From: Poritiphilus flavus
GTDB lineage: Bacteria; Bacteroidota; Bacteroidia; Flavobacteriales; Flavobacteriaceae
Direction of reading: 5' to 3'
Assembly: GCF_009901585.1 (NCBI RefSeq)
Contig: NZ_WXYO01000010.1
Span: 1-64,000, forward strand
Length of the DNA stretch: 64,000 bases
Notes under the pieces: model-generated
The model's database searches: none
The model's input: only the letters and a program-made list of their open reading frames with translations
What the model was told of the DNA's origin: nothing
Made by a program: the position numbers and the translations under genes
In this document: positions 55,543-64,000 of the stretch, piece by piece
Numbering within the stretch: the first letter of the stretch is position 1
How the letters are laid out: the number at the start of each line of letters is the position of its first letter

Positions 55543-57975
55543 TTAACGTGGACAATTGTCCATCAGATCTTCCAAACCTTTTAATCTGGCAAGCTGACAC
55601 TCCAGAGCGTACAATTGCTCCCTCTGGTCCTCGAGGTCGTCTTTGCATCGTTCAACGGCCAGACTCATACAACCTCCACAGGCCGCATCTTGCCTGCTCA
55701 ATCTGTCGCAACGAACTTCAGTGTCAATAATCTGTTCCTGGATCGGACGCATCCGATCGCGTATGTCTCTCTCCAGTAATTGATGATCTGAGGCCGCTGT
55801 ACCGGATAAGCTCGGATCTTCAGGAAGATCGTAAACCGCGTCCTGCATCTGTCTCTGAATAGCCATCATTCTTTTAGTGACCTCAGCCTCGCATCTTTTA
55901 TCCCCGTTACAGCGTTCCATATCTTTGAGCATTGCCAGCATCTGATTGTTGAGTTCGTTCTGGCTATCCGCAAAGGCGTTTTGCTCTGCCTCCGTCATGG
56001 CGGCTATGGCCCCTGTACTGGCTCCAAGGGTCATCTTTTTATAGCCCGCCCCGTCAAAGGTGGCACAGAGTTTTTCCATATGGTTAAGGTGAACCTCGAA
56101 CATATCTCCATTGGGAAGGTCAAAACGGGTATACGCCAGGTTCTTGTTGCTTCCTGCTGCATCCCTGATATAACCGGCCATAAAGCCAAAGGAAGGCATA
56201 GGACTGCTAAAGGGTACGGACTCGTTGCTGATGTAAGCGGTAACTTTGTTGATCTTGCCTGGATCTGACCTTTCCTGTTGATTAAAGGCATAAGCCCGGG
56301 ATTTTCCGATCCATCGGCTACCGGCAGGAAGTGGTGCCGGAGATATTCCACTGCTCCTGCCTTCCCTGAGCAGCTCGGCCACTTTCACTATTCGCACTCC
56401 CATAATATCTGAACGGGTCTGGTTGAGGTCAATGGTTATCGCCCTTTTTACACCTTCATACAGATCATCAACATAACCCACCAGTTGTCCATTGGCAAGC
56501 CAGATCACTGCGTTGGCCTCCAAACTACGGTTGGAAGAAGTTCCGAAATTATCATTAAGAAAAGAGACAGGGAGTAATATGGAACCGTCCTTGGAGTTAA
56601 CGTAATAATTCATGTTGAGGGAATTACTCTCGCCGTCCGTATTATAGTTTATCGTGGATTCTATATAGTAATCAAAGGCGAATTTACCGTCTAATTCATT
56701 TTCTGTTGGATTTTCCTCTACCACAAGGTCTGCACTACAGCATCCTTCGCGTTCTTTAAGCTTATAGGTGACTTTAGTGCCTCTAACGGTCCTGGGGTTC
56801 ATATGTGTAGACAGTATCATAACCCGGACCTCCTCGTCGCATTCACCTTTAATTTTTACCTGTCTGTTCCAGTCCAGGATTTCCAGCTCATTTGCTTTTA
56901 AAGAGAAATATGCCGGGGCACTACTGCTTACAGGTGGGTTTATGGTCAGGTCATATCCCGGAGGTAACTTCAGCCCGTATACGTTGAGCCTTTGTGGACG
57001 AATGGAGTCCAGGTCTACCGTCTGTGCCGGTCCGGGGATCATGTCTACGGGATCCTGGCGCAGTTTTACTTCCCTTTCTCTTGGCACATAACCTCCGCCG
57101 GAGTCTTCCACCTCTCCCTTAAAGTGGGTAAAATAGGCCTCGTGCAGGATCTGATCAAAGCCAGCGCTTTTATAATGCCGCGTCAGTCGGCCGGGGCTAA
57201 CCTTGAATGATTGCCTTACTAATAACATTGTTTGCCTTATGGAGAATTGATTTGCATAGTGTTGCAGCATAACGTTAAACTTATAGGCCTGTTTAAATAT
57301 GGTATCGTCCAGGTCGAAGTCCCCGGCGGAATAGTGTTCCAGGTTATTGGCAGGGTACACCAGGGTAGAAAGAAACTCGGCATTGGCCTCATCTAACCAG
57401 GCGTGGTAGAAATAATCCTCACCTTCCATATTCTCTATCTGGTAGCAATGGCCGCATTCGTGAGCAACGGTTTGCTTGAAATCATCCAGGCTTCCATCTT
57501 CTGCCCAGGCAACGGATCGCATCCAGCACTGGTCCTCAAAAATGTAGGCCTGGGCGTCCTGATCCGGAGTCCTTCCTTCCAGGAAAAAGAACCATTTCTT
57601 ACGTACATTGCCATATTCACTAAACTTGCCACGGGATTTGATCATGGCTTCAAAGTTGGCTTCTATCTGCCTCATACGCCAACCGGGAGGAGTGCATGTC
57701 CAATGTCCCGGTACCACTACATGATCCATATTGTTCGGGCTTTTAAATACCAGGCAATCGGGGGTAGTACGCCCACCTCGTTTGTATAAGGAAAGCAGGT
57801 CGAATTCCCTGCCGTCCACTCCTGTCGAGCTAAGGCCGTCATGGTCTACCATACCGGTTGAAGTAAAGTTATATGCCTCGCAACTCTCACATATATACTG
57901 AGATGATGCGGATTGAGGAATAGAGAATCCAATAAGGCAGAGCAAAACTATTTGAATAAGAATATACTTTTTCAT
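55543..57975 (-). CDS. secreted HECGH metalloprotease-like protein with Cys-rich end
   Basis: An 810-residue secreted protein: signal peptide (1-26, ending SASSQ). A zincin-type helix HECGHCYQ begins at His172 (His172 and His176 as ligands, Glu173 catalytic), followed by AWLDEANAEFLSTLV (~192-206) where Glu196 or Glu200 would be the third ligand, a gluzincin pattern. The central ~300-650 region is beta-rich. The C-terminal ~120 residues are coiled coil with cysteine pairs (CGGCMSL, ECQLARLKG). No exact family recognised. It starts three bases before the OmpA-type gene's stop on the same strand, so they form one operon. Confidence 0.78.
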   Translation of the reverse strand: MKKYILIQIVLLCLIGFSIPQSASSQYICESCEAYNFTSTGMVDHDGLSSTGVDGREFDLLSLYKRGGRTTPDCLVFKSPNNMDHVVVPGHWTCTPPGWRMRQIEANFEAMIKSRGKFSEYGNVRKKWFFFLEGRTPDQDAQAYIFEDQCWMRSVAWAEDGSLDDFKQTVAHECGHCYQIENMEGEDYFYHAWLDEANAEFLSTLVYPANNLEHYSAGDFDLDDTIFKQAYKFNVMLQHYANQFSIRQTMLLVRQSFKVSPGRLTRHYKSAGFDQILHEAYFTHFKGEVEDSGGGYVPREREVKLRQDPVDMIPGPAQTVDLDSIRPQRLNVYGLKLPPGYDLTINPPVSSSAPAYFSLKANELEILDWNRQVKIKGECDEEVRVMILSTHMNPRTVRGTKVTYKLKEREGCCSADLVVEENPTENELDGKFAFDYYIESTINYNTDGESNSLNMNYYVNSKDGSILLPVSFLNDNFGTSSNRSLEANAVIWLANGQLVGYVDDLYEGVKRAITIDLNQTRSDIMGVRIVKVAELLREGRSSGISPAPLPAGSRWIGKSRAYAFNQQERSDPGKINKVTAYISNESVPFSSPMPSFGFMAGYIRDAAGSNKNLAYTRFDLPNGDMFEVHLNHMEKLCATFDGAGYKKMTLGASTGAIAAMTEAEQNAFADSQNELNNQMLAMLKDMERCNGDKRCEAEVTKRMMAIQRQMQDAVYDLPEDPSLSGTAASDHQLLERDIRDRMRPIQEQIIDTEVRCDRLSRQDAACGGCMSLAVERCKDDLEDQREQLYALECQLARLKGLEDLMDNCPR

Positions 57976-57979
57976 AGGA

Positions 57980-59302
57980 CTATATTATCACGAATTCCAC
58001 TCTTCTGTTCTGGGCCTTGCCTTCGCTGCTTCCGTTGTCTCCAACCGGTACGGTCTCGCCTTTGCCTTCTGTCCTTAGTCGACTGCCATCAACATTATAA
58101 ATATTGACCAGTGCGCTTTTTACCGCGTCTGCCCTTTTTTTGGATAAGGACATATTGTTGGAATCATCTCCGTCCGAATCGGTATGTCCTATAATATTCA
58201 GCTTGATGTTACCATCTTGCTGCAGCACCTGTGAGATCTGCCTTATCACTCCCATGGACTGCGGTTGCAGGTTGGCCGAACCGGAATCGAACAAAATGGC
58301 ATTGGTAGAGATACGTCCTTCACGGAGCAATTTTCTGCGAAGGTCTACCCCTCCTTTGGCTACCTTGAGATTGGAAATAAACAAGCGTTCTTTCCCATCT
58401 TTAAAGTTGTTAATACCGAATTTGATGGTATTCAGTATGACCCCCGTAGGAACAATTCTGGGAATGTCCACATGTTTTTCCTCATTGATCCAAAGGCGGT
58501 AGCGCTGTTTGTTGACTGCTATGGAAATATGGGGTCTGTTGATGACCTCCTCCCGTACATCTGCATTGATAGTGCTGTAAATAACCCGCTTGCCGTTGAT
58601 GTGGTTTTCCATATTTATCCCTATCTGAGAATACTGGCAGAAGGGTAGTTTAGCCTGTACAAAGTTGGCTCCTCGCTTAAACATATTATCATCGCTTAAG
58701 ACCACATCCAGAATGGCCGTTGAAGAGGTCTGCCTGTCCAGGCCCAGGGCCAGCAGGTCAAATTCAATAGTGTACTCTTCCGGTAGGTTGGGAATATCCG
58801 GGATGTAGAAGATATCCCACCCTGGTACCATTTCCAGCCATTTTTCGGACGAATCATTAACGGTTACTACTTCCCCGCTACCATTGGTATTCCATTTGGC
58901 CGGGAAATCCCCAACAAAATCGTAGGCAAAATCATCAAAGAACATGGGTTGGTCTCCGGGGACAAAGTCGAACTTACTGTAGACGGTGATGGATTTAGGG
59001 CCGCTCTCACCGGCATTGGTATCCGGACCGCCCAGGCCATCGTTTCCGGTATTGTTTGGATTATCTCCTCCGGGTAACGGTTGGCCGTCCTTTCCTTTAG
59101 GTTTTTTTCCTTTTTTTCCGGGTTCCAGAATGCTGTCCAGGACCTCGTCGGTCTTCTTGCTGGTTTCCCGGTCTACCCGTCGTTCTACGGTTCTTTCCGC
59201 GGCCCGTTCTGCTCGTTTCTTCAGTTTCTTCAACAGTTGTCCCTGTGCTGGTGCGACTCCTCCAAAAAGGGCAACCAGAATACAGATGGCGATTTTTTTC
59301 AT
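57980..59302 (-). CDS. OmpA-family protein with LamG-like domain
   Basis: A 440-residue envelope protein: signal peptide (1-20), a charged stretch with Lys/Arg/Glu (~24-65), a Gly/Asn-rich linker, then a concanavalin A/LamG-like beta domain at ~120-310 (FDDFAYDFVGDFPAKWNT, EYTIEFDLLALG, RYRLWINEEKHVDIPRIV), and an OmpA C-terminal peptidoglycan-binding domain at ~325-440 (FDSGSANLQPQS, IIGHTDSDGDDSNNMSLSKKRA, NRRVEFVII). It likely anchors a surface module to peptidoglycan. A paralogue at 63442-64000 shares this ending nearly word for word. It begins the downstream metalloprotease operon. Confidence 0.9.
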   Translation of the reverse strand: MKKIAICILVALFGGVAPAQGQLLKKLKKRAERAAERTVERRVDRETSKKTDEVLDSILEPGKKGKKPKGKDGQPLPGGDNPNNTGNDGLGGPDTNAGESGPKSITVYSKFDFVPGDQPMFFDDFAYDFVGDFPAKWNTNGSGEVVTVNDSSEKWLEMVPGWDIFYIPDIPNLPEEYTIEFDLLALGLDRQTSSTAILDVVLSDDNMFKRGANFVQAKLPFCQYSQIGINMENHINGKRVIYSTINADVREEVINRPHISIAVNKQRYRLWINEEKHVDIPRIVPTGVILNTIKFGINNFKDGKERLFISNLKVAKGGVDLRRKLLREGRISTNAILFDSGSANLQPQSMGVIRQISQVLQQDGNIKLNIIGHTDSDGDDSNNMSLSKKRADAVKSALVNIYNVDGSRLRTEGKGETVPVGDNGSSEGKAQNRRVEFVII

Positions 59303-59332
59303 TTTCTACTGGTTTTGAAGTTAAATTTCTAT

Positions 59333-59482
59333 TTAGCGTTTAGTGAATTTTGTACACTTAATGATCTTATTGTTATGGATGATTTTGAGTTTGTAATTCC
59401 CTTTTTCCAGGTGAGTCACATTTAAATAGATATCGTTCGCCGGTAACCTTTTGATACTTCCTTCATACTGCTTCTTTTTCAT
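59333..59482 (-). CDS. conserved small basic protein (49 aa)
   Basis: Read from the bases: ATG 59482-59480 to TAA 59335-59333, 49 residues. Sequence pattern: basic start (MKKKQYEGSIKRLPANDIYL), then NVTHLEKGNYKLKIIHNNK and a basic tail ending KFTKR. THLEKGxYxLKIxxxNKxIK is a motif seen in flavobacterial proteins with a short all-beta domain. No signal peptide and no membrane segment. It lies 30 bases upstream of the OmpA/LamG gene on the same strand, so it may be the first gene of that operon. Function unknown. Confidence 0.7.
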   Translation of the reverse strand: MKKKQYEGSIKRLPANDIYLNVTHLEKGNYKLKIIHNNKIIKCTKFTKR

Positions 59483-59597
59483 TTCGCTGAAGAAGTTTTA
59501 GATTGGGTGTAGGGGGAGAGTAGTTTGTATTATGGAATGTAAGCAGGAATAAAGCAGCGGGCTAAAAGAAATGTATCCAGCTCTATAAAATATGTAA

Positions 59598-59615
59598 CAT
59601 AGATGAAAATCTATG
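59598..59615 (-). terminator. candidate hairpin after the hybrid sensor gene
   Basis: Arms CATAGAT and ATCTATG with a four-base loop, 24 bases after the regulator's stop. On the minus strand it is followed by TTACATATTTTAT, a weak T-tract, so this is a possible terminator only. Confidence 0.4.
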
Positions 59616-59638
59616 ATAATCAGTGTGTTAGATCTGAT

Positions 59639-62542
59639 TTAGGCATACAAATACGCCTTTGGACTGCATCCGTAGGCCTCTTTAAAGCACTTGGCAAAGT
59701 AGGAGGGATCATTGAAGCCTACCTGATAGGCAATTTCGGAAATGGATACATCACTTTTTTCTAATAGTGTAACAGCCATTTTCAGACGTTGCGAACGAAT
59801 GAATTCGGAAGTGGCGAAACCGGTTAGTGCCTTGAGCTTTCGGTGAAGCTGCATACGGCTCATTCCCATATGTTCGCTGAATTCTTTTACAGTAAAGACG
59901 GGGTTGGTCAGATTTACATCCAATACCTCCTGAACCCGACTGAGGAATTGTTCGTCAAGGTTGGTTATGGCAATGTCCCTTGGCTTCAGGACGATCTCCT
60001 GGCTGTACCGCTGTCTTAAAAGTTTGCGGGAACTGATCAGGTTATGAACGCGACTTCTTAGTAGTTTTAGCTTGAAGGGTTTGGTGACATAGTCGTCCGC
60101 GCCATTTTCCAAACCTTTATATTGATCTTCCTCACCGGCCCTTGCTGTAAGCAGGATCACAGGGATATGGCTGGTGCGCTCGTCCTGCTTCAGTAAAGCA
60201 CATAACTCAAGCCCGTCCATTTCAGGCATCATAATATCCGATATAATGATATCAGGAATGCTTTCCACTGCTTTGTGCTGACCATCAACCCCATTTTCCG
60301 CTTCGAGCACTTTGAAATCACCAGAAAAGGATTTCTTTACAAATTGCCGTACATCTGCATTGTCTTCAACGACAAGCAGAATGGGCTTTTCCTCGGAAGT
60401 TCCAGCTTCTGTTACTTCCCCGGCCTTATGAGACACCAGTTCAGGAATTGGGTTTTGAGGTAAGATTACGTCTTCAGAAATCTCTTCAGACCTGAAATAC
60501 TTTTTAGCAAGTGGTAGCCGTACCCTAAACCTAAGCTTTCCATCCTTCTTTAGCTTTAATTTGATCTTACCGTGAGCCAGTTCCACCAGCTCTTTCACAA
60601 GTGCCAGGCCAATGCCGGCCCCTTCAGCCCGGTGGTCGGCCTGGTAGAACCTGCTGAATAGCATTTCGAGATTTTTTTCGTCCAGGTCACCAGTTGTGTT
60701 TTCAACATCCAACCTTAGAAATTTTCCCTTTTGCGATGCTTTCAGCTGAACGCTTCCGGATACCGGAGAGTACTTCAGCGCGTTGGATAACAGGTTAACT
60801 GTTACTTTTTCAATGAGATCCCTGTCGAACCAACACGAATCCATGGAGGTAACATTTACTTCATATTGAATTTTATTTTGTTTCGCCGGAAACCTGAATG
60901 ATTCCGCTATGGAACCTAATAAGCTTCCCAGATCTCCTTGCCCTACTCGCAATTGATAGCTGCCAGACTCCAATTTGGATAGTGCCAGTAATTGGTCAAC
61001 CAGACGTAGCAACCTTTGGGAGTTGCGCTGCATCAGCATGAGTTCTTCCCGCTCGGCAGGGCCTAAAGAATTATTCTCTAGTTTTTGCTGTAAAGGTCCG
61101 CTAATCAAGGTCAGCGGAGTACGGAATTCATGGGATATGTTGGCAAAGAAATCAGATTTCACCCTGTCTAATTCCCTTAATTTTTGCGCTGTCTTTTGAC
61201 GATTTCTGAATAGGAAGAAAAAAAACAGACCTACCACGGACAGTATACCCATGCCTGCCAGCAGGAGATTAAGCTGATTCCTTTTTTGCTGTGCAGCCAG
61301 GGCGTTTTCTGTTTTAAGTAAGGCTATTTCCTGTTCCTTTTTCGCCGCGTTGTGTTCCTGTTCCAATGCCATAAAGGCTTCTGCGTTCTGCTTCCCGATT
61401 TGATCGGCTCTGAGACTGTCCAGTTTTTTCTGCTTTAGGTAGGCCTGATGGAACTCACCGAACTGCTCGTGAAACTGTATTTCGGATTGGAGAAGCCTTA
61501 GCTGGTATTTTGCTTCCGAAAGGTATTTTGGATTGTCCCGGGCGTAATCCAGGTACTTCTGAGCCTGAGGCCTGTTGCCCTTCGCTGAATAGAGTTCTGA
61601 AAGCATCAGGCTGGCAAAAGTGGTATTTACAAAGTCATCATATTTCTGGAAAGTTTCTAAGCCCTGGATAAGGTACTCTTCCGCTTTTGCTAGCTTGCCT
61701 AATTTATATTCAAGTTCCCCTAAATTCACCATGGCATGTGCCAGGTTGATGGAGTCGTTCTGGTCTGCTTTACCATGCAAAGCCGAGCGATAGTATGTCC
61801 TGGCCAGGTCCAGGCTGTCTTCCTTTACGGCGATATCCCCCAGGAATATCTTGAAACCTATAATTCCGGGGATGTAGTTATTCTCTTTAGCGACTTTTAT
61901 GGATTTCTTTAGATAAGATTTAGCCATAAGGTGATTATCCGATTCGAAATACAGCTTTCCAATGTGGCCCAGAGCGTTGGCCAGTATTGGACTGGAGCTC
62001 TTATTTGCCGTGTACATGGAATCTATCTGTAGCAAATAGCGCATCACCTGATCACCTTCATCCTTTAGCGAGGCCAGACCAAAATAAGCGTTGGCGATGC
62101 CGTCAGGAAAGTTGATCTTTTTTGAGGTGGCCAGTGCCTCCTCGTAGGCAGAACGGGCTTGTTCTCTTTTGTTGTTAAAGAAGTGGTGATTGCCCACCCA
62201 AATCCTGGTCTTAACCCATTCTTTATCCATATTCAGGGTCCGGGCAGTTTCAAGGGCTTTTTCGTATAGCCGCATGGATGCCGGCAATTTAGACTTTACG
62301 AAGAGGTAATATGCCTGGCTGGATTGATAAAAATAAAGCGCTTTCCGATAATGAGATCTCTGGGCAAGCAGTTCAAGACTGTCTATATACTGCTTCGCAA
62401 CTTTGGCGTCAGAATGAATAATGGAGTCGAATTCAGAATATAATCGCGCTGTCCTCACCGAATCCTCAATCCTTTCGGTTTGGGCATTAACCGGGATGCT
62501 TAGGGAAAGCATCGAACACAAAACGCCAAAAAGAACACGCAT
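59639..62542 (-). CDS. hybrid two-component regulator: TPR sensor, kinase, REC, AraC
   Basis: A one-piece signalling protein of 967 residues. Signal peptide (1-20), TPR helical repeats in the periplasm (~30-400), transmembrane helix (~419-440, LNLLLAGMGILSVVGLFFFF), histidine kinase with SHEFRTPLTLI (His471) and ATPase (ENTTGDLDEKNLEML, FYQADHRAEGAGIGLALVKEL, ~600-640), receiver with phospho-acceptor Asp769 (DIIISDIMMPEMDG), then an AraC/XylS helix-turn-helix (~860-967, MGMSRMQLHRKLKAL, VGFNDPSYFAKCFKEAYG). Bacteroidota usually pair this layout with a beta-propeller sensor to control polysaccharide loci; here the sensor is TPR. It sits between the two OmpA paralogues, which it may regulate. 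Confidence 0.95.
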   Translation of the reverse strand: MRVLFGVLCSMLSLSIPVNAQTERIEDSVRTARLYSEFDSIIHSDAKVAKQYIDSLELLAQRSHYRKALYFYQSSQAYYLFVKSKLPASMRLYEKALETARTLNMDKEWVKTRIWVGNHHFFNNKREQARSAYEEALATSKKINFPDGIANAYFGLASLKDEGDQVMRYLLQIDSMYTANKSSSPILANALGHIGKLYFESDNHLMAKSYLKKSIKVAKENNYIPGIIGFKIFLGDIAVKEDSLDLARTYYRSALHGKADQNDSINLAHAMVNLGELEYKLGKLAKAEEYLIQGLETFQKYDDFVNTTFASLMLSELYSAKGNRPQAQKYLDYARDNPKYLSEAKYQLRLLQSEIQFHEQFGEFHQAYLKQKKLDSLRADQIGKQNAEAFMALEQEHNAAKKEQEIALLKTENALAAQQKRNQLNLLLAGMGILSVVGLFFFFLFRNRQKTAQKLRELDRVKSDFFANISHEFRTPLTLISGPLQQKLENNSLGPAEREELMLMQRNSQRLLRLVDQLLALSKLESGSYQLRVGQGDLGSLLGSIAESFRFPAKQNKIQYEVNVTSMDSCWFDRDLIEKVTVNLLSNALKYSPVSGSVQLKASQKGKFLRLDVENTTGDLDEKNLEMLFSRFYQADHRAEGAGIGLALVKELVELAHGKIKLKLKKDGKLRFRVRLPLAKKYFRSEEISEDVILPQNPIPELVSHKAGEVTEAGTSEEKPILLVVEDNADVRQFVKKSFSGDFKVLEAENGVDGQHKAVESIPDIIISDIMMPEMDGLELCALLKQDERTSHIPVILLTARAGEEDQYKGLENGADDYVTKPFKLKLLRSRVHNLISSRKLLRQRYSQEIVLKPRDIAITNLDEQFLSRVQEVLDVNLTNPVFTVKEFSEHMGMSRMQLHRKLKALTGFATSEFIRSQRLKMAVTLLEKSDVSISEIAYQVGFNDPSYFAKCFKEAYGCSPKAYLYA

Positions 62543-62718
62543 TTCTGGGAGTATCTGGTTACCCTTAATAGTACAAAATATCGCAGCTTCCGACTAGGAC
62601 AAATGTAACATCTCCTGGTACGCCTGTAACAACAAAGCCGTGGGCAGGATTACACCGGATCACAGCCGTCATAACAATGAATGCTATAGTCCTGATAATA
62701 CGGCCGAGCCGCCTATTT

Positions 62719-63405
62719 TTAGTTGCTGTAAGCCGTTAGAACGGTACTACTAACTAATTTACCACCCTGATTGTAATTCTCCGTCTTGACCATTCCAACA
62801 CCTTCTGTTAGCCACATTCTGGAGGGAAAATTACGTTCCATCATCATTTTGGTCTTGTTGTCACTGTAAATGACGTAACATTCGAAGGTGCCGGCAGGAG
62901 TGGTCAGGGTCTCTTTTTTTTCTACTTTTCGGTTCACCATATCCACCGTCATATTGATGTTCGTGACACCCGCGGCTACCTGCATGGAAACACTTGCGTC
63001 CGGTAATGCCTGACCTACGTTCAACTCATTTGGAAGTTCTATATCGGTTCCGGTTACTTCTACTTCCATATCCTGGAATTGTGCCATCATATCAGAATTA
63101 AGCAGGGATTCAAAATCGATCGTTACCTTATCTCCACTACAACTAAGGTTATAACTCGATTCCGCCACCTTCTTACCTTTTTTGTCCTTAACCTTCATGT
63201 TCATTTTGGCGTGAGTAACGGATCCATCAGAATTCACATCGGAAACCCTGTAGTCAATAGTGCCATCAGATTTCCCATTTTTTCCATACATGGTATACTG
63301 GAAGGTCGCATTCTCCTCAATAAGGTAATACTTACTACAGTTTTGAGAAAGGGCGTAGGACGAACCCAGGAAAATCAGGCAAAGGGTAATAAATACATTT
63401 TTCAT
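62719..63405 (-). CDS. DUF3108-like secreted protein
   Basis: A 228-residue protein with signal peptide (1-20, ending LSQNC region) and a beta-rich body. It resembles DUF3108/TapB-like periplasmic proteins: YYLIEENATFQYTMYGKNG (~26-44), TIDFESLLNS (~95-104), LTTPAGTFECYVIYSD (~165-180) and PSRMWLTEGVGMVKTENYNQGGK (~194-216). The pairs of paired strands and the AGTFECYVI motif fit the family. Function unknown. It lies 36 bases downstream of the truncated OmpA paralogue, so the two are probably cotranscribed. Confidence 0.85.
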   Translation of the reverse strand: MKNVFITLCLIFLGSSYALSQNCSKYYLIEENATFQYTMYGKNGKSDGTIDYRVSDVNSDGSVTHAKMNMKVKDKKGKKVAESSYNLSCSGDKVTIDFESLLNSDMMAQFQDMEVEVTGTDIELPNELNVGQALPDASVSMQVAAGVTNINMTVDMVNRKVEKKETLTTPAGTFECYVIYSDNKTKMMMERNFPSRMWLTEGVGMVKTENYNQGGKLVSSTVLTAYSN

Positions 63406-63441
63406 AGGGCTTAATAAGGTATTAACCGGTTTATTTAGAAC

Positions 63442-64000
63442 TTAAATTTTTACAAATTCCACTCTTCTGTTCTGGGCTTTGCCTTCGCTGGTTCCGTTGT
63501 CTCCTACAGGTTCAGTTTCCCCCTTTCCTTCTGTGGTCAGTCTGTTAGTATCTACATTGTAGATATTGACCAGAGCGCTTTTTACGGCATCAGCTCGTTT
63601 TTTGGATAAGGACATATTGTTGGCATCATCCCCGTCTGAATCGGTATGGCCGATAATATTGAGTTTGATGTTCCCATCCTGTTGCAATACCTGGGAGATC
63701 TGCCGGATTACGCCCATGGACTGAGGTTGCAGGTTAGCGGAACCGGAATCGAACAAAATGGCATTGGTAGAGATACGTCCTTCACTAAGTAGTTTTCGCC
63801 TCAGATCTACCCCGCCCTTGGCTACTTTGAGATTGGTAATAAACAGGCGTTCTTTTCCATCTTTAAAGTTATTGATACCGAATTTTAACGTACTCAGTAC
63901 AGCCCCCGTAGGAACAATTCTGGGGATGTCTACATGCTTTTCCTCATTGATCCAGAGGCGGTAGCGCTGTTTGTTTACCGCAATGGAGACATGAGGTCTG
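63442..64000 (-). CDS. second OmpA/LamG-type protein (partial, start outside window)
   Basis: The frame is open to the window edge, so at least the last 185 residues are seen and the start lies beyond. They contain part of a LamG-like domain (RYRLWINEEKHVDIP near the edge), the DLRRKL linker and a full OmpA C-terminal domain (FDSGSANLQPQS, IIGHTDSDGDDANNMSLSKKRA, QNRRVEFVKI). It differs from the paralogue at 57980-59302 at only a minority of positions over the shared region. The same order of OmpA then a secreted protein downstream suggests a duplicated module. Confidence 0.9.
   Translation of the reverse strand, partial: RPHVSIAVNKQRYRLWINEEKHVDIPRIVPTGAVLSTLKFGINNFKDGKERLFITNLKVAKGGVDLRRKLLSEGRISTNAILFDSGSANLQPQSMGVIRQISQVLQQDGNIKLNIIGHTDSDGDDANNMSLSKKRADAVKSALVNIYNVDTNRLTTEGKGETEPVGDNGTSEGKAQNRRVEFVKI

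Overview
The window looks like chromosomal DNA of a marine-type member of the Flavobacteriaceae (Bacteroidota). Evidence: type IX secretion (T9SS) C-terminal sorting domains on giant surface proteins, several TAnnTTTG promoter -7 boxes typical of the phylum, a one-piece histidine kinase/response regulator/AraC protein, GSCFA, DUF6090, DUF4230, DUF5522 and DUF4136 family proteins, a long aromatic amino acid hydroxylase, and the order M23 peptidase / MerR next to alaS. No phage, plasmid, CRISPR or rRNA genes were seen. The species cannot be fixed from the sequence.

Layout. (1) 1-13 kb: the 3' end of one giant T9SS surface protein, a 1.3 kb gene-poor spacer, then an intact 3,726-residue BspA/HYR-type surface protein whose ending matches the first. 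It contains a tandem duplication of 1,524 bp in which I saw no base difference. (2) 13-14.2 kb: non-coding DNA with two families of dispersed low-complexity repeats, and an initiator tRNA-fMet gene flanked by partial copies of its own two ends. (3) 14.2-22 kb: housekeeping genes on the plus strand (AGCS amino acid symporter, era, der), a NeuD-type acyltransferase and a large secreted MG2/plug-like protein. (4) 22.2-25.3 kb: minus-strand operon M23 peptidase, MerR regulator, LemA, and two TPM proteins. (5) 25.4-31 kb: alaS, DUF6090, GSCFA, DUF4230 and a DinB-like protein. (6) 31-42 kb: aromatic amino acid hydroxylase, small envelope proteins, a D-cysteine desulfhydrase-like enzyme, a GH73 glucosaminidase lipoprotein, hemL, a 167-bp MITE-like element, a DUF5117-type metalloprotease and an acidic repeat protein. 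(7) 42-51 kb: DASS anion symporter, PKD lipoprotein, and a three-gene 'planctomycete-type' cassette (membrane cytochrome with LRR, DUF1501, DUF1549/DUF1553 cytochrome). (8) 51-55 kb: lysS, a GNAT acetyltransferase, a YqaE/Pmp3 mini-protein, a lipoprotein and lipB. (9) 55-64 kb: a minus-strand envelope cluster with a DUF11-like protein, a HECGH metalloprotease-like protein, two LamG-like/OmpA paralogues, a 49-residue protein, a TPR-sensor hybrid two-component regulator and a DUF3108-like protein.

The genes in (3)-(6) and (8) are mostly core functions: translation, ribosome assembly, cofactor synthesis and cell wall. The accessory interest lies in the giant adhesin-like proteins, the PSD1/DUF1501 cassette, the OmpA/metalloprotease cluster and the non-coding repeats. 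Three short genes were read directly from the bases because they are shorter than usual ORF cut-offs: DUF5522 at 33679-33837, YqaE/Pmp3 at 53396-53551 and a 49-residue protein at 59333-59482.
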